DNA of 64,000 nucleotides from positions 1,736,001 to 1,800,000 of the forward strand of contig NZ_CP104263.1 in the NCBI RefSeq assembly GCF_025244825.1, written 5' to 3'. A program made the position numbers and the translations under genes. Below, piece after piece: positions 1-7,977 of this stretch (position 1 is the first letter of the stretch; every line of letters begins with the position of its first letter). The notes beneath the pieces are model-generated. The model was not told where the DNA came from. It saw only the letters and a list, made by a program, of their open reading frames with translations, and searched no databases. This DNA comes from Arthrobacter jinronghuae (lineage in GTDB: Bacteria > Actinomycetota > Actinomycetes > Actinomycetales > Micrococcaceae).

Positions 1-146
1 TGACTTCCATTGTGGACACCCTCCGGGCAATGCTTGCCCAGGAACCCGTCGGCAGCGATTTCTGGGTCGCACTTCTCTGGCTGGTCGGCATTCTGGGCCT
101 CGCCTACGCCGGTGCCACGGCCATTTACCGGCGTCGGGTGAACTAA
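1..146 (+). CDS. ABC-2 type transporter permease, C-terminal end (partial)
   Basis: The 3' end of a gene that begins before the window; the frame starting at base 3 reads 47 residues to a TAA. The visible tail has an amphipathic stretch, then a hydrophobic membrane segment (around LLWLVGILGLAYAGATAIY) and a basic RRRVN end. This is the usual C-terminus of DrrB/ABC-2 type drug-export permeases, so an ABC permease is the best guess. With only one membrane segment visible, other membrane proteins cannot be excluded. Confidence 0.5.
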   Translation, partial: TSIVDTLRAMLAQEPVGSDFWVALLWLVGILGLAYAGATAIYRRRVN

Positions 147-157
147 ACGGGGCTGGG

Positions 158-252
158 GGCGTGCACAGATTCCCACCCCGGCTGGCCGGCATACCGCCTA
201 CCGACGCCCGGAATCCTTGGCCTTTCCCGCTTTCTGGGAATCTGTGCACGCC
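158..252. repeat. Large inverted repeat (18-bp arms) between permease and pyk
   Basis: Bases 158-175 (GGCGTGCACAGATTCCCA) and 235-252 are perfect reverse complements, separated by 59 bases. No gene lies between 147 and 367. The arms can form a long stem after the permease gene. No T-run follows, so it is not a canonical intrinsic terminator. It could be a repetitive intergenic element, an mRNA-stabilising hairpin or a protein-binding site. Confidence 0.8.
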
Positions 253-367
253 ACCCCACTACCCGTAGGGGGCAACAGGTGCATGGCAGTGCCTCCCGGC
301 TCTGGTTCCGGCCGCGCAGACGGCCCCGTCCCATGCGCAAACTGCCGAGGGAGACTAGGCTAGAAGT

Positions 368-1879
368 ATGAGACGCGCAAAGATTGTTGCCACATTTGGA
401 CCAGCGATCGCCAGCTATGAAAATACCGTAGCGGTTCTTCGCGCGGGCGTGAATGTCGCCCGTATGAATATGAGCCACGGCGACCACTCCGTACACAACG
501 CCACGTACGAAAACGTGCGCAAGGCCTCCGCCGAGCTGGGGATGCCCGTGGGCATCTTCGCCGACCTCCAGGGCCCCAAGATCCGGCTCGGCCGGTTCAC
601 CGAGGAACCCCACTTCCTGAACGTGGGCGATACCTTCACCATCACCACTGATGACATTCCCGGCACCAAGGAAATCTGCTCCACCACGTACAAGGGCCTG
701 CCCGGCGACGTGAAGGCGGGCGACTTCCTGCTGATTGACGACGGCAAGGTCAAGCTGCGTGCCGTTGAGGTGACCGCCAACAACGTTGTCACCGAGGTAG
801 TAGTGCCGGGCAAGGTGTCGAACAACAAGGGCATCAACCTCCCCGGCGTAGCCGTCAACGTTCCGGCACTGAGCGAAAAGGATGAGGACGACCTCCGCTG
901 GGCCATGCGCCGCGGCGTCGACATGGTTGCCCTTTCCTTCGTCCGCAACGCCGGCGATATTTCCCGCGTGCACGAGATCATGGACGAGGAAGGCCGCCGC
1001 GTGCCGGTCATCGCCAAGATCGAGAAGCCGCAGGCCGTGGAGAACCTCGAAGAGATCATCGACGCGTTCGACTCCATCATGGTTGCCCGCGGTGACCTCG
1101 GCGTCGAACTGCCGCTCGAAGAGGTTCCGATCGTGCAGAAGAAGGCCATTGAACTGGCCCGCCGCTGGGCCAAGCCCGTCATTGTGGCCACCCAGGTGCT
1201 CGAATCCATGATCGACAACCCCCGCCCGACCCGTGCCGAGGCCTCCGACTGCGCCAACGCCGTACTCGACGGCGCGGACGCCGTCATGCTCTCGGGTGAA
1301 ACCTCGGTGGGTTCCTACGCGATCGAAACCGTCGAAACCATGGCCCGGATCATTGAGTCCACCGAACAGCACGGCCTGAACCGCGTTCCGCCGCTGGGCT
1401 CCAAGCCGCGGACCCGCGGCGGCGCCATCACCCGTGCAGCAGTGGAGATCTCCGACCAGCTGGATGCGAAGTACATCTGTACCTTCACCCAGTCCGGCGA
1501 CTCCGCCCGCCGCCTCTCCCGCCTGCGTCCGTCCAAGCCGGTATTTGCGTTCACCCCCGTGGAGGACACTTACCGCTACATGACGCTGTTCTGGGGCGTG
1601 GCCCCCATGCTCGTGGAGTTCGCCGAGCACACCGACCAGATGACCGCCCAGGTGGACCGCACCCTGCTCGAAGAGGGCCTGGTGGAAGACGATGACCTGG
1701 TGGTTATCGCTGCCGGTTCGCCTCCCGGACAGGCGGGCTCCACCAACAGCATCAAGGTGCACCGCGTGGGCGACATCGCCGACGCAGGCCAGCGCGCTGA
1801 CGGCCAGGAGCGGGTCAAGGAAAAGGTCGGCCCGTGGCCGGTCAAGGAAAGCAAGAAGGGCCAGGCCAAGGCCATCTAG
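368..1879 (+). CDS. pyk: Pyruvate kinase
   Basis: Converts phosphoenolpyruvate and ADP to pyruvate and ATP, the last step of glycolysis, in the cytosol. The 503-residue product has the normal family length. The N-terminus MRRAKIVATFGPA carries substrate- and phosphate-binding residues, followed by ARMNMSHG. The active-site signature IAKIEKPQAVENL lies near residue 215 and MVARGDLGVELP follows. The C-terminal alpha/beta domain is complete. The start is clear by homology. TAGGCT at 356-361 lies only six bases before the ATG and resembles an actinobacterial -10 box, so the mRNA may be leaderless, although the -35 region is weak. The gene ends in a strong terminator shared with the convergent response-regulator gene. 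Confidence 0.97.
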   Translation: MRRAKIVATFGPAIASYENTVAVLRAGVNVARMNMSHGDHSVHNATYENVRKASAELGMPVGIFADLQGPKIRLGRFTEEPHFLNVGDTFTITTDDIPGTKEICSTTYKGLPGDVKAGDFLLIDDGKVKLRAVEVTANNVVTEVVVPGKVSNNKGINLPGVAVNVPALSEKDEDDLRWAMRRGVDMVALSFVRNAGDISRVHEIMDEEGRRVPVIAKIEKPQAVENLEEIIDAFDSIMVARGDLGVELPLEEVPIVQKKAIELARRWAKPVIVATQVLESMIDNPRPTRAEASDCANAVLDGADAVMLSGETSVGSYAIETVETMARIIESTEQHGLNRVPPLGSKPRTRGGAITRAAVEISDQLDAKYICTFTQSGDSARRLSRLRPSKPVFAFTPVEDTYRYMTLFWGVAPMLVEFAEHTDQMTAQVDRTLLEEGLVEDDDLVVIAAGSPPGQAGSTNSIKVHRVGDIADAGQRADGQERVKEKVGPWPVKESKKGQAKAI

Positions 1880-1908
1880 GTTTCCGGCTTCCCTGCACTA
1901 AAAGGAAA

Positions 1909-1941
1909 GGTCCCGTCCGATTGGACGGGACCCTTCTTTTT
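1909..1941. terminator. Intrinsic terminator between pyk and the ANTAR regulator
   Basis: A 10-bp perfect stem (1909-1918 with 1923-1932; arm GGTCCCGTCC) with a four-base loop is followed by TTCTTTTT. It lies between two convergent genes. The opposite strand also has a T-rich stretch (CCTTTCCTTTT), so it probably stops transcription in both directions. Confidence 0.9.
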
Positions 1942-1963
1942 GGTTCCTGCGGGGGAGTAGGTG

Positions 1964-2608
1964 CTAGTTGACCTGGTTGATGATGGTCTCGGCAACTTCG
2001 CGCATGCTCAGCCGGCGGTCCATGGAGGTCTTCTGGATCCAGCGGAAGGCCTCGGGTTCGGTGAGGCCCATCTTGGTGGTCAGCAGCGACTTGGCGCGCT
2101 CGACCAGCTTGCGGGTGGCGAACTGTTCCTTCAGGTCGGTGACCTCGGCTTCGAGGGCCTTGATCTCCTCGTGGCGGGACAGGGCGATCTCGATGGCGGG
2201 AATCAGGTCCGCGGGGGTGAAGGGCTTGACCACGTAGGCCATGGCGCCGGCCTCGCGTGCACGCTCCACCAGTTCCTTCTGGCTGAACGCTGTCAGCAGC
2301 ACCACGGGGGCAATGCGTGCCTTGACGATCTGTTCGGCGGCCGTGATGCCATCCATCAGCGGCATCTTGACGTCCATCAGGACCAGGTCCGGCTTCAACT
2401 CGTTGGCCAGCTGGACGGCCTTCTCACCGTTGTCCGCCTCGCCCACGACGTCGTAACCCTCGCCGGTGAGGATCTCGACAATGTCCAGACGGATCAGGGT
2501 CTCGTCTTCGGCGACGAGTACACGGCGGGCCGGGCTGTTGGACGGCGCGGTGTTGGCAGACGCAGCGTTGGTCGACGCGGCGGGCGCGGACTCGGTGGAC
2601 TCAGACAC
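1964..2608 (-). CDS. pdtaR: ANTAR-domain response regulator (PdtaR-like)
   Basis: A two-component response regulator whose output domain binds RNA and acts by antitermination; in mycobacteria the homologue PdtaR pairs with histidine kinase PdtaS. Residues 1-28 are an Ala/Ser/Thr-rich, probably disordered leader. Residues 29-145 form the receiver domain with acidic pocket E34/D35, phospho-acceptor Asp79 in LVLMDVKMP and Lys128 in VVKPF. Residues 150-214 form a coiled region and the ANTAR domain (LLTTKMGLTEPEAFRWIQ). The start is a GTG with GAGGAG six bases upstream. No kinase gene is adjacent, so the partner must be encoded elsewhere. Confidence 0.93.
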   Translation of the reverse strand: MSESTESAPAASTNAASANTAPSNSPARRVLVAEDETLIRLDIVEILTGEGYDVVGEADNGEKAVQLANELKPDLVLMDVKMPLMDGITAAEQIVKARIAPVVLLTAFSQKELVERAREAGAMAYVVKPFTPADLIPAIEIALSRHEEIKALEAEVTDLKEQFATRKLVERAKSLLTTKMGLTEPEAFRWIQKTSMDRRLSMREVAETIINQVN

Positions 2609-2732
2609 AGATGGCTCCTCAGATACGGTCTCTCCCGCCGGCAGACCGGCGGTTCACACAATCAGCGTATCCGCATGTAGAGTAGTTTTGCGCTCAACAC
2701 GGTAAGTACTAGTGCTTCGTGACGCAGGGCAC

Positions 2733-2817
2733 GCCCGAATGGCGGAATTGGCAGACGCGCTGCACTCAAAATGCAGTATCGAAAGGTGTGTGGGTTCGAG
2801 TCCCACTTCGGGCACCA
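2733..2817 (+). tRNA. tRNA-Leu (anticodon CAA)
   Basis: The acceptor stem GCCCGAA pairs with TTCGGGC at 2807-2813, and CCA is encoded at 2815-2817. The anticodon stem CTGCA/TGCAG holds loop CTCAAAA, giving anticodon CAA, which reads UUG leucine codons. The long variable arm (ATCGAAAGGTGT region) is typical of a class II tRNA. The T arm GTGGG-TTCGAGT-CCCAC is intact. A terminator follows 16 bases after the CCA. Confidence 0.97.
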
Positions 2818-2833
2818 GCTTGTTGCAGACGGA

Positions 2834-2868
2834 AACACCCCGGTCTTCGGACCGGGGTGTTTTCTTTT
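2834..2868 (+). terminator. tRNA-Leu terminator with UUCG loop
   Basis: A 12-bp stem (2834-2845 with 2850-2861) capped by TTCG is followed by a T-rich run (TTTCTTTT). It is the natural end of the tRNA-Leu transcript. A nearly identical hairpin occurs at 6875-6908. Confidence 0.92.
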
Positions 2869-2886
2869 GTCTTTAGCGGCGGCGTT

Positions 2887-3489
2887 TCAGGCGGCGGGGG
2901 TCTGGGGGAAGGCGCGAAGGCTTCGTTCCGCGACGGCCTGAAGTTCTGAACGGGTGGCGCCGCCAGCCGCCTGGACGGCGATGCCGGCCGCCACCGCTGC
3001 GAGATAGCGGGCGAGATCAGCCGGGTCCTCGGCTGCGGAGAGGTTTCCGTCCTCGATGGCCTGCCGGAAACGCTCGCTGAAGCGGGCCTCTCCTGCCCTG
3101 CGGCTGGCTGCGAGGAAGTCGATGATGCGCTGGTCCTCCGGATTGCCGGCGAGCCCGCCCTGGATCGAGAGGCAGCCGGCGGGGCGTTCGGGCCGGGTGA
3201 CGGCCTCCACGTTCGAGCGCAGGTAATGCGCAGCAACCTCGTACGCTGTGGGCTGGCCGAGGGCTTCGTCGACGTAGGCCATATCGACCCGGGCATATCT
3301 CGCGATGGCCTGGCGGAACGTCTCTTCCTTGTTTCCGAATGCGGCATACAGGCTGGGGCGGCTGATCCCCATGGCACGGGTTAGGTCGCTCAAGGTCGTT
3401 CCTTCGTAACCCTGACGCCAAAACACGTCCACGGCGCGTTCAAGTGCTTTGTCGACGTCGAACTCCCGCGGCCTGCCCCGAACTGCCAT
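2887..3489 (-). CDS. TetR/AcrR family transcriptional regulator
   Basis: A 200-residue DNA-binding repressor. The N-terminal helix-turn-helix is clear (FWRQGYEGTTLSDLTRAMGISRPSLYAAFG, residues about 25-53, in two pieces around the recognition helix). The rest is a helical ligand-binding domain. ATG start with AGGCAGGG upstream. The gene points away from the LLM oxidoreductase and SDR genes. Those two share an operator-like sequence (3633-3655 and 4686-4708), so it probably controls them. The ligand is unknown. Confidence 0.9.
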   Translation of the reverse strand: MAVRGRPREFDVDKALERAVDVFWRQGYEGTTLSDLTRAMGISRPSLYAAFGNKEETFRQAIARYARVDMAYVDEALGQPTAYEVAAHYLRSNVEAVTRPERPAGCLSIQGGLAGNPEDQRIIDFLAASRRAGEARFSERFRQAIEDGNLSAAEDPADLARYLAAVAAGIAVQAAGGATRSELQAVAERSLRAFPQTPAA

Positions 3490-3632
3490 TTTGCCCTGCC
3501 TCTTTCCGCTCCGCTCGACACTGCCCCCGGTCCAGCTTAACGGCTAGCCAGTAGGGTTTATGCCCCGATTCCGCGGTCATGCTACCGGTTGGAACAAAAT
3601 TAGGCGGCGGGAATAACCACGAGGGAAACCCG

Positions 3633-3655
3633 TTATCTGTACCGTACGGAATACA
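3633..3655. promoter_or_regulatory. Operator-like sequence before the LLM oxidoreductase gene
   Basis: TTATCTGTACCGTACGGA followed by ATACA lies about 90 bases before the start at 3741 and contains the perfect palindrome CCGTACGG. It matches 4686-4708 before the SDR gene at 15 of the first 15 bases and most of the following eight. A copy before each of two genes next to a divergent TetR gene is the expected pattern for a TetR operator. Confidence 0.65.
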
Positions 3656-3740
3656 AAACAACCTTCACCCCACCGCTACGGACACCGAACGGGCAGACCG
3701 GCCACCACTACCGGCAGCCCCTGGCCAACGGAGAAACACT

Positions 3741-4619
3741 ATGAACAGCACGCCCGTCGATCTTGGCAGCGTAGGAATCTGGAGCATCGAACTCGGCGGG
3801 GCGGAACCGGCCACGGCAGCCGAGGCCGCAGCCGAGCTCCACTCACAGGGCTGGGGCGCCATCTGGCTCGTGGGTGCAGGGGGTCACGGTCTGTGGGATT
3901 CGGCGGAACGGATCCTCCAGGCCGGTACGCAGGCGTCCGTCGCCTTTGGTGTTCTGAGTATCTGGGGCCGGGACGCCGAGATCGCCTCCGGTGAGCATGG
4001 CCGCCTGACCCGTACGTTCGGACCCCGCGTTTTGAGCGGGTTCGGCGTCAGCAATCCCCATGCGGCCGCCGCCGTCGGCAAGGACTTCACCACTCCCGTC
4101 AGGGAAATGAACAGGTTCCTCGACATGCTGGACCGCTCGACGCCGACTATTCCGCAGTCGCAGCGGCTGCTCGGTGCCCTCGGGCCGCGGATGGTCGAAC
4201 TCGCCGGCCGCCGTGCCGCGGGAATCCATCCGTTCCTCGTCACGGCCGAGTCCAATGCACTGAACCGGGAATCCATCGGCGCGGACGCGTTGATCGCACC
4301 CCACCTGGGCGTGGTCCTGGAGGAAGACCCGGCACGAGCACGGCAGATCGCCCGGGCCGGCGTGGGCATGTTCATCGGCTTCCCCGCCTACCAGGCCAAC
4401 CTGCGCCGTCTCGGCTTCACCGACGCTGACCTCGTCCCGGGCGGAAGCGACCGCCTCATCGATGCGACGGTCGCATGGGGAAGCGTCGACCAGATCGCCG
4501 ATCGCATCGCTGAGCACCATGCGGCAGGAGCTGACCACGTGGCCCTTCACGTCATGAGCGGCCAGCGGGGGCTGCCGACGGCTCAGTGGCGCGAACTTGC
4601 ACCCCTGGCCCGCCGCTGA
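3741..4619 (+). CDS. F420-dependent LLM-class oxidoreductase (TIGR03620-like)
   Basis: A luciferase-like monooxygenase-fold protein of 292 residues, probably using reduced deazaflavin F420 or FMN. Recognisable features are VGIWSIELGG at the N-terminus, the (beta/alpha)8 layout, VLSGFGVSNPH around residue 100, and the C-terminal GSVDQIADRIAEHHAAGADHVALHV typical of LLM enzymes, here in two parts. The frame is open from 3579, but the ATG at 3741 has GGAGAA upstream and aligns with the family start. An operator-like site precedes it and an SDR gene with the same site follows. The substrate is unknown. Confidence 0.85.
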   Translation: MNSTPVDLGSVGIWSIELGGAEPATAAEAAAELHSQGWGAIWLVGAGGHGLWDSAERILQAGTQASVAFGVLSIWGRDAEIASGEHGRLTRTFGPRVLSGFGVSNPHAAAAVGKDFTTPVREMNRFLDMLDRSTPTIPQSQRLLGALGPRMVELAGRRAAGIHPFLVTAESNALNRESIGADALIAPHLGVVLEEDPARARQIARAGVGMFIGFPAYQANLRRLGFTDADLVPGGSDRLIDATVAWGSVDQIADRIAEHHAAGADHVALHVMSGQRGLPTAQWRELAPLARR

Positions 4620-4685
4620 CGCGGTGAGCCCCTGGGGTGTGCATCCGTACCCACCCCCGGGGGAATAATGTCGGACGCAGATTTC

Positions 4686-4708
4686 TTATCTGTACCGTAA
4701 GGAACATA
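4686..4708. promoter_or_regulatory. Second copy of the TetR operator-like sequence before the SDR gene
   Basis: TTATCTGTACCGTAAGGAAC followed by ATA repeats the sequence at 3633-3655, including TTATCTGTACCGTA exactly. It overlaps a possible -10 box (CATAAT, 4704-4709) and lies 25 bases before the SDR start, a good position for repression. Confidence 0.65.
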
Positions 4709-4732
4709 ATTACTGCCTAAGGAATCCACTCC

Positions 4733-5482
4733 ATGTCTGTCAATACTTCCCTCGCCGGCAAGACCGCCCTCGTCACCGGTGGTGCCCGCGGTATCGGAGC
4801 CGGCATCGTCCGCGCACTGGCCGCCGAAGGGGCCACCGTGGCCCTCACCTATTCCTCCTCGGAGGACGCAGCCGAGACCCTCGTAACCGAGATCGCCGCC
4901 GCCGGGGGCAAAGCCCTGGCCATCCGCGCCGACAACTCCGATGCCGACACCGCCCGCCAGGGCGTCCGTGATGCCGTGGACGCCCTGGGCTCCCTGGATA
5001 TCCTCGTCAACAACGCCGGTGCCGGCTGGTTCGAACCGTTCACCGACACCACGGACGAGCACATCGAGACCACCATCGACCTCAATATCCGCGGCACCGT
5101 CTACACCACCCAGGAAGCCCTCAAGCACCTTCCCGATAACGGCCGGATCATCACCATCGGTTCCAGCTCCGGGAAGGTCACCCTCTTCGCCGGCGGCACC
5201 ATCTACGGCATGAGCAAGGCCGCCCTGGTCGGCTTCACCAAGGGTTTGGCCCGGGACCTGGGCGCCCGCGGCATCACAGCGAACGTGATCCAGCCCGGCC
5301 CGATCGACACCGACGGAAACCCCGCCGACGGGCCCTTCGGCGGCTACCTCGCCGGGCTGACCGCCCTGAACCGCTTCGGCACCCCCGCCGACGTCGGAGG
5401 CCTCGCGGCCTGGATCGCCAGCGACGCCGCGAACTTCATGACCGGTGAAAGCATCTCCATCGACGCAGGCTGGACCGCATAA
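4733..5482 (+). CDS. SDR-family NAD(P)-dependent oxidoreductase
   Basis: A classical short-chain dehydrogenase of 249 residues with TGGARGIG cofactor motif (residues 15-22), NNAG, a catalytic Ser in GSSSGK, and YGMSK as the YxxxK active site. The C-terminus FMTGESISIDAGWTA is typical of the 3-oxoacyl-ACP reductase-like branch. It follows the LLM gene with its own operator copy. An MFS pump gene follows, separated by a GC-rich hairpin, so the three genes may form one regulon. The substrate cannot be told. Confidence 0.92.
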   Translation: MSVNTSLAGKTALVTGGARGIGAGIVRALAAEGATVALTYSSSEDAAETLVTEIAAAGGKALAIRADNSDADTARQGVRDAVDALGSLDILVNNAGAGWFEPFTDTTDEHIETTIDLNIRGTVYTTQEALKHLPDNGRIITIGSSSGKVTLFAGGTIYGMSKAALVGFTKGLARDLGARGITANVIQPGPIDTDGNPADGPFGGYLAGLTALNRFGTPADVGGLAAWIASDAANFMTGESISIDAGWTA

Positions 5483-5502
5483 ACACACCACACGGAAACC
5501 CG

Positions 5503-5536
5503 GGCCGGGCCGGGACTTACAGGTCCCGGCCCGGCC
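5503..5536 (+). terminator. GC-rich hairpin after the SDR gene
   Basis: A 14-bp perfect stem (GGCCGGGCCGGGAC at 5503-5516 with 5523-5536) and a six-base loop, 20 bases after the SDR stop. There is no T-run, so it is at most a weak or factor-assisted terminator, or a partial attenuator before the MFS gene. Confidence 0.55.
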
Positions 5537-5616
5537 GTTCCCGGCGGACACATCGAGCAGCCCCGGCGCGGCCGCCATCCCCTGAACGAACTGTCACAAC
5601 CCGAGATGAGCCTTTC

Positions 5617-6825
5617 ATGAACTCCAGCTCAGCCGCCCCGCAGGACGCCGCCCCGCCGCACCTGCATCCGCCCCGCACCCGGTCGCCCTGGTGGGGAGTG
5701 GCCTCCCTGTCCGTTGTCCTCTTTGCGATCGTGACCAGCGAATTCCTTCCAGCGAGCCTGCTCTCCCGCATGTCCTCGGACCTTGGCATCTCCGAAGGCC
5801 TCGCTGGCCAGGCCGTGACCGCCACTGCCGTCGCCGCGGCGGTGACCGGTCCGGCCATCGCGCTGGTGCTGCCGCGGCTTGACCGGCGGATCGCGCTGAT
5901 CGGGCTTGTGGTCCTGGCGGCGGTGTCCAACCTCCTGGTCGCCCTAGCCCCGTCCTTCGCGGTGCTGTTGAGCGCGCGGCTCCTGCTCGGGGTGGCGGTC
6001 GGCGGGTTCTGGGCGCTGGCCATCGTCGTCGTCGCCACCCTCGTCAGCCGCGAAAGGATCGGCCGCGGCATGATGGTCGTCAACGTCGGCGTCTCCCTGG
6101 CCACCATCGTCGCCGTTCCCCTGGGGCTGGTGCTGGGGGAGCTGTGGGGCTGGCGCGCGCTGTTCCTGCTGGCGGCCGCCGCGAGCGTTGTGGGCCTCGT
6201 CCTCGCCGCGGCCTGGCTTCCGCCGGTCGCACCCGAGCCCTCGCCGGGCCGGGCCTTCCTGTTAACCCTCCGGTCGCCGTTGGTGATCGTCGGCATGGTC
6301 GGCATGTTCCTGATCGCCGGCGGACACTTCGCCGGTTACACCTACATCCGCCTCGCCGGTGACCTCGTCGCCGGGCTCAATGCGGAGGGATTCGCCCTGG
6401 CGCTGGCCGCCTTCGGCTTCGCCTCGTTCGTCGGAAACCTTGCCAGCGGCCCGGCCGCCGACGGCGCGCTCCACCGCTCCGTCGTCGTCATGGGGGCGGC
6501 GGTGGGTATCGCGACCATCATGTGGGCGACCCTTGGCAGCAGCCTGCCGGTTGCTGTTGCGGCCATCGTGCTTTGGGGGCTCGGGTTCGGCGCCATCCCC
6601 ACCCTCATCCAGTCCTGGATGGCGCGGGCCCACCCCGAGAGCCTGGAATCGGTCTCCGGGGTCACCGTCGCTGCGTTCCAGCTGGCCATCGGCCTCGGCT
6701 CGGCGGTGGGCGGGGTGCTCGTTAACAGTTTTGACGTCCGGGCGGCGCTGGTCGCCGGTGGCGCAGCCGCCCTCCTGGGCGGTGTGCTGCTCGGAGTGGT
6801 CCGCACCCGCAGGCCCGGGGCCTAA
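5617..6825 (+). CDS. MFS transporter, DHA1 (drug:H+ antiporter) type
   Basis: A 402-residue integral membrane protein with about twelve hydrophobic segments. After a soluble N-terminus of about 25 residues, TM1 begins at SPWWGVASLSVVLF. The TM2-3 loop has LVLPRLDRRIAL and TM4-5 the ARLLLGVAVGGFWAL region found in DHA1 proteins such as NepI and AraJ. It is likely a proton-driven efflux pump. ATG start. It lies downstream of the SDR gene and ends just before a strong terminator. Confidence 0.88.
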   Translation: MNSSSAAPQDAAPPHLHPPRTRSPWWGVASLSVVLFAIVTSEFLPASLLSRMSSDLGISEGLAGQAVTATAVAAAVTGPAIALVLPRLDRRIALIGLVVLAAVSNLLVALAPSFAVLLSARLLLGVAVGGFWALAIVVVATLVSRERIGRGMMVVNVGVSLATIVAVPLGLVLGELWGWRALFLLAAAASVVGLVLAAAWLPPVAPEPSPGRAFLLTLRSPLVIVGMVGMFLIAGGHFAGYTYIRLAGDLVAGLNAEGFALALAAFGFASFVGNLASGPAADGALHRSVVVMGAAVGIATIMWATLGSSLPVAVAAIVLWGLGFGAIPTLIQSWMARAHPESLESVSGVTVAAFQLAIGLGSAVGGVLVNSFDVRAALVAGGAAALLGGVLLGVVRTRRPGA

Positions 6826-6874
6826 GCCGCCGGCCCGCGCCCGACGGCTACACCTGAACCAGACTCTGAGTGGA

Positions 6875-6908
6875 ATACCCCGGTCTTCGGACCGGGGTGT
6901 TTTCTTTT
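6875..6908 (+). terminator. Intrinsic terminator after the MFS gene
   Basis: The stem 6876-6886 with 6891-6900 (arm CCCCGGTC, loop TTCG) is followed by TTTTCTTTTG. From CCCCGGTC to the T-run it is identical to the tRNA-Leu terminator at 2834-2868. It sits between the convergent MFS and exonuclease genes. Confidence 0.9.
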
Positions 6909-6918
6909 GCCGCGCTGC

Positions 6919-7857
6919 CTACGCGTAGCGGTCGAAGGCGTCCAGCAGCCGCTTCACGGACCCGCCCAGGTTCCAGTCCTCGGCCAGGCGCTCAAGTTCG
7001 GAACGCTCTTCCCCGGCGATCGCATGCAGCTCCGCACCGGCCTTTTCCGGCGAGGGAAGGTCCAGGTCCCTGACGACTCTCACTACCTTCGGTGCAACCG
7101 CCAGATAGTCCGCCGCCTTGGCGAGCTTGGACCGGACCGGGCCCGCAAGGCCGCTGTCCGGGTCCTGCGCCGCGGCCAGCAGGGAATCCAGGGTGCCGTA
7201 CTCGGCCAGCAGCGACGCCGCGGTTTTCTCACCGATCCCGGACACGCCGGGCAGTCCGTCGGAGGCATCGCCGCGCAGGGTTGCGTAGTCCGCGTACTGC
7301 TCGGGCAGCACCTGGTACTTTGCCACCATTGACGCATCGGTCATCACGTCCAGGTTCTTCATGCCGCGGGCGGTGTAGATCACGCGCACGTCCCTGCGGT
7401 CGTCGATCACCTGGAACAGGTCCCGGTCCCCGGTCACCACGTCCACCGGCATGGACGCGGTGGACGCGTAGGTGCCGATCACGTCGTCGGCCTCGTGTTC
7501 CGCGGCGCCGACGACGGCGATGCCCGCCAGTTCCAGCGTGCGGCGGATCATCGGGATCTGGGCCTCGAGGGGATCGGGAACCGTTTCGACGTCGGGGTTC
7601 CCGCTCACCTCTTCGGCCACCCGGTGCGCCTTGTAGGTAGGGAGCAGGTCCACCCGCCACTGCGGCCGCCAGTCGTCGTCCCAGCAGGCGATCAGGTGCG
7701 TGGCCTCGTAGTCGGTGGTGAGCCTGGCGATCATGTCCAGCAGGCCGCGAACGGCGTTCACCGGCGTACCGTCGGACCGGCGGATGCTGTCGGGGACGCC
7801 GTAGAAGGCGCGGAAGTACAGTGACGCGGTGTCGAGGAGCATCAGGCGCTGGGTCAT
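6919..7857 (-). CDS. 5'-3' exonuclease, DNA polymerase I N-terminal-domain homologue
   Basis: A 312-residue flap endonuclease/5'-3' exonuclease homologous to the N-terminal domain of DNA polymerase I, without the polymerase domain. It probably removes RNA primers or flaps. Motifs in order: MLLDTASLYFRAFYG with the first metal-binding Asp, WRVDLLPTYKAHR, EHEADDVIGTYA, VVTGDRDLFQV, and the helix-hairpin-helix region DGLPGVSGIGEKTAASLL. The ATG at 7857 starts the conserved region directly; open frame upstream is non-homologous. It is convergent with the MFS gene. Confidence 0.92.
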   Translation of the reverse strand: MTQRLMLLDTASLYFRAFYGVPDSIRRSDGTPVNAVRGLLDMIARLTTDYEATHLIACWDDDWRPQWRVDLLPTYKAHRVAEEVSGNPDVETVPDPLEAQIPMIRRTLELAGIAVVGAAEHEADDVIGTYASTASMPVDVVTGDRDLFQVIDDRRDVRVIYTARGMKNLDVMTDASMVAKYQVLPEQYADYATLRGDASDGLPGVSGIGEKTAASLLAEYGTLDSLLAAAQDPDSGLAGPVRSKLAKAADYLAVAPKVVRVVRDLDLPSPEKAGAELHAIAGEERSELERLAEDWNLGGSVKRLLDAFDRYA

Positions 7858-7977
7858 AGGCCGATCCTCGCACGGATCATGCGGTGAGGGGCGCCTTCGT
7901 GGAGACCTGATCCGCCGGGATGCCCGTGCACGCCTGTAGGCTGAGGCACCAGCTTTCCGACCGAGGGGACCTCCGCG

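Noticed and set aside
143..1762. Long open frame on the minus strand opposite pyk
   Set aside because: It is a composition shadow: pyk is a perfect family match on the other strand, and the antisense protein has no recognisable domain and His/Gly-rich low-complexity content.
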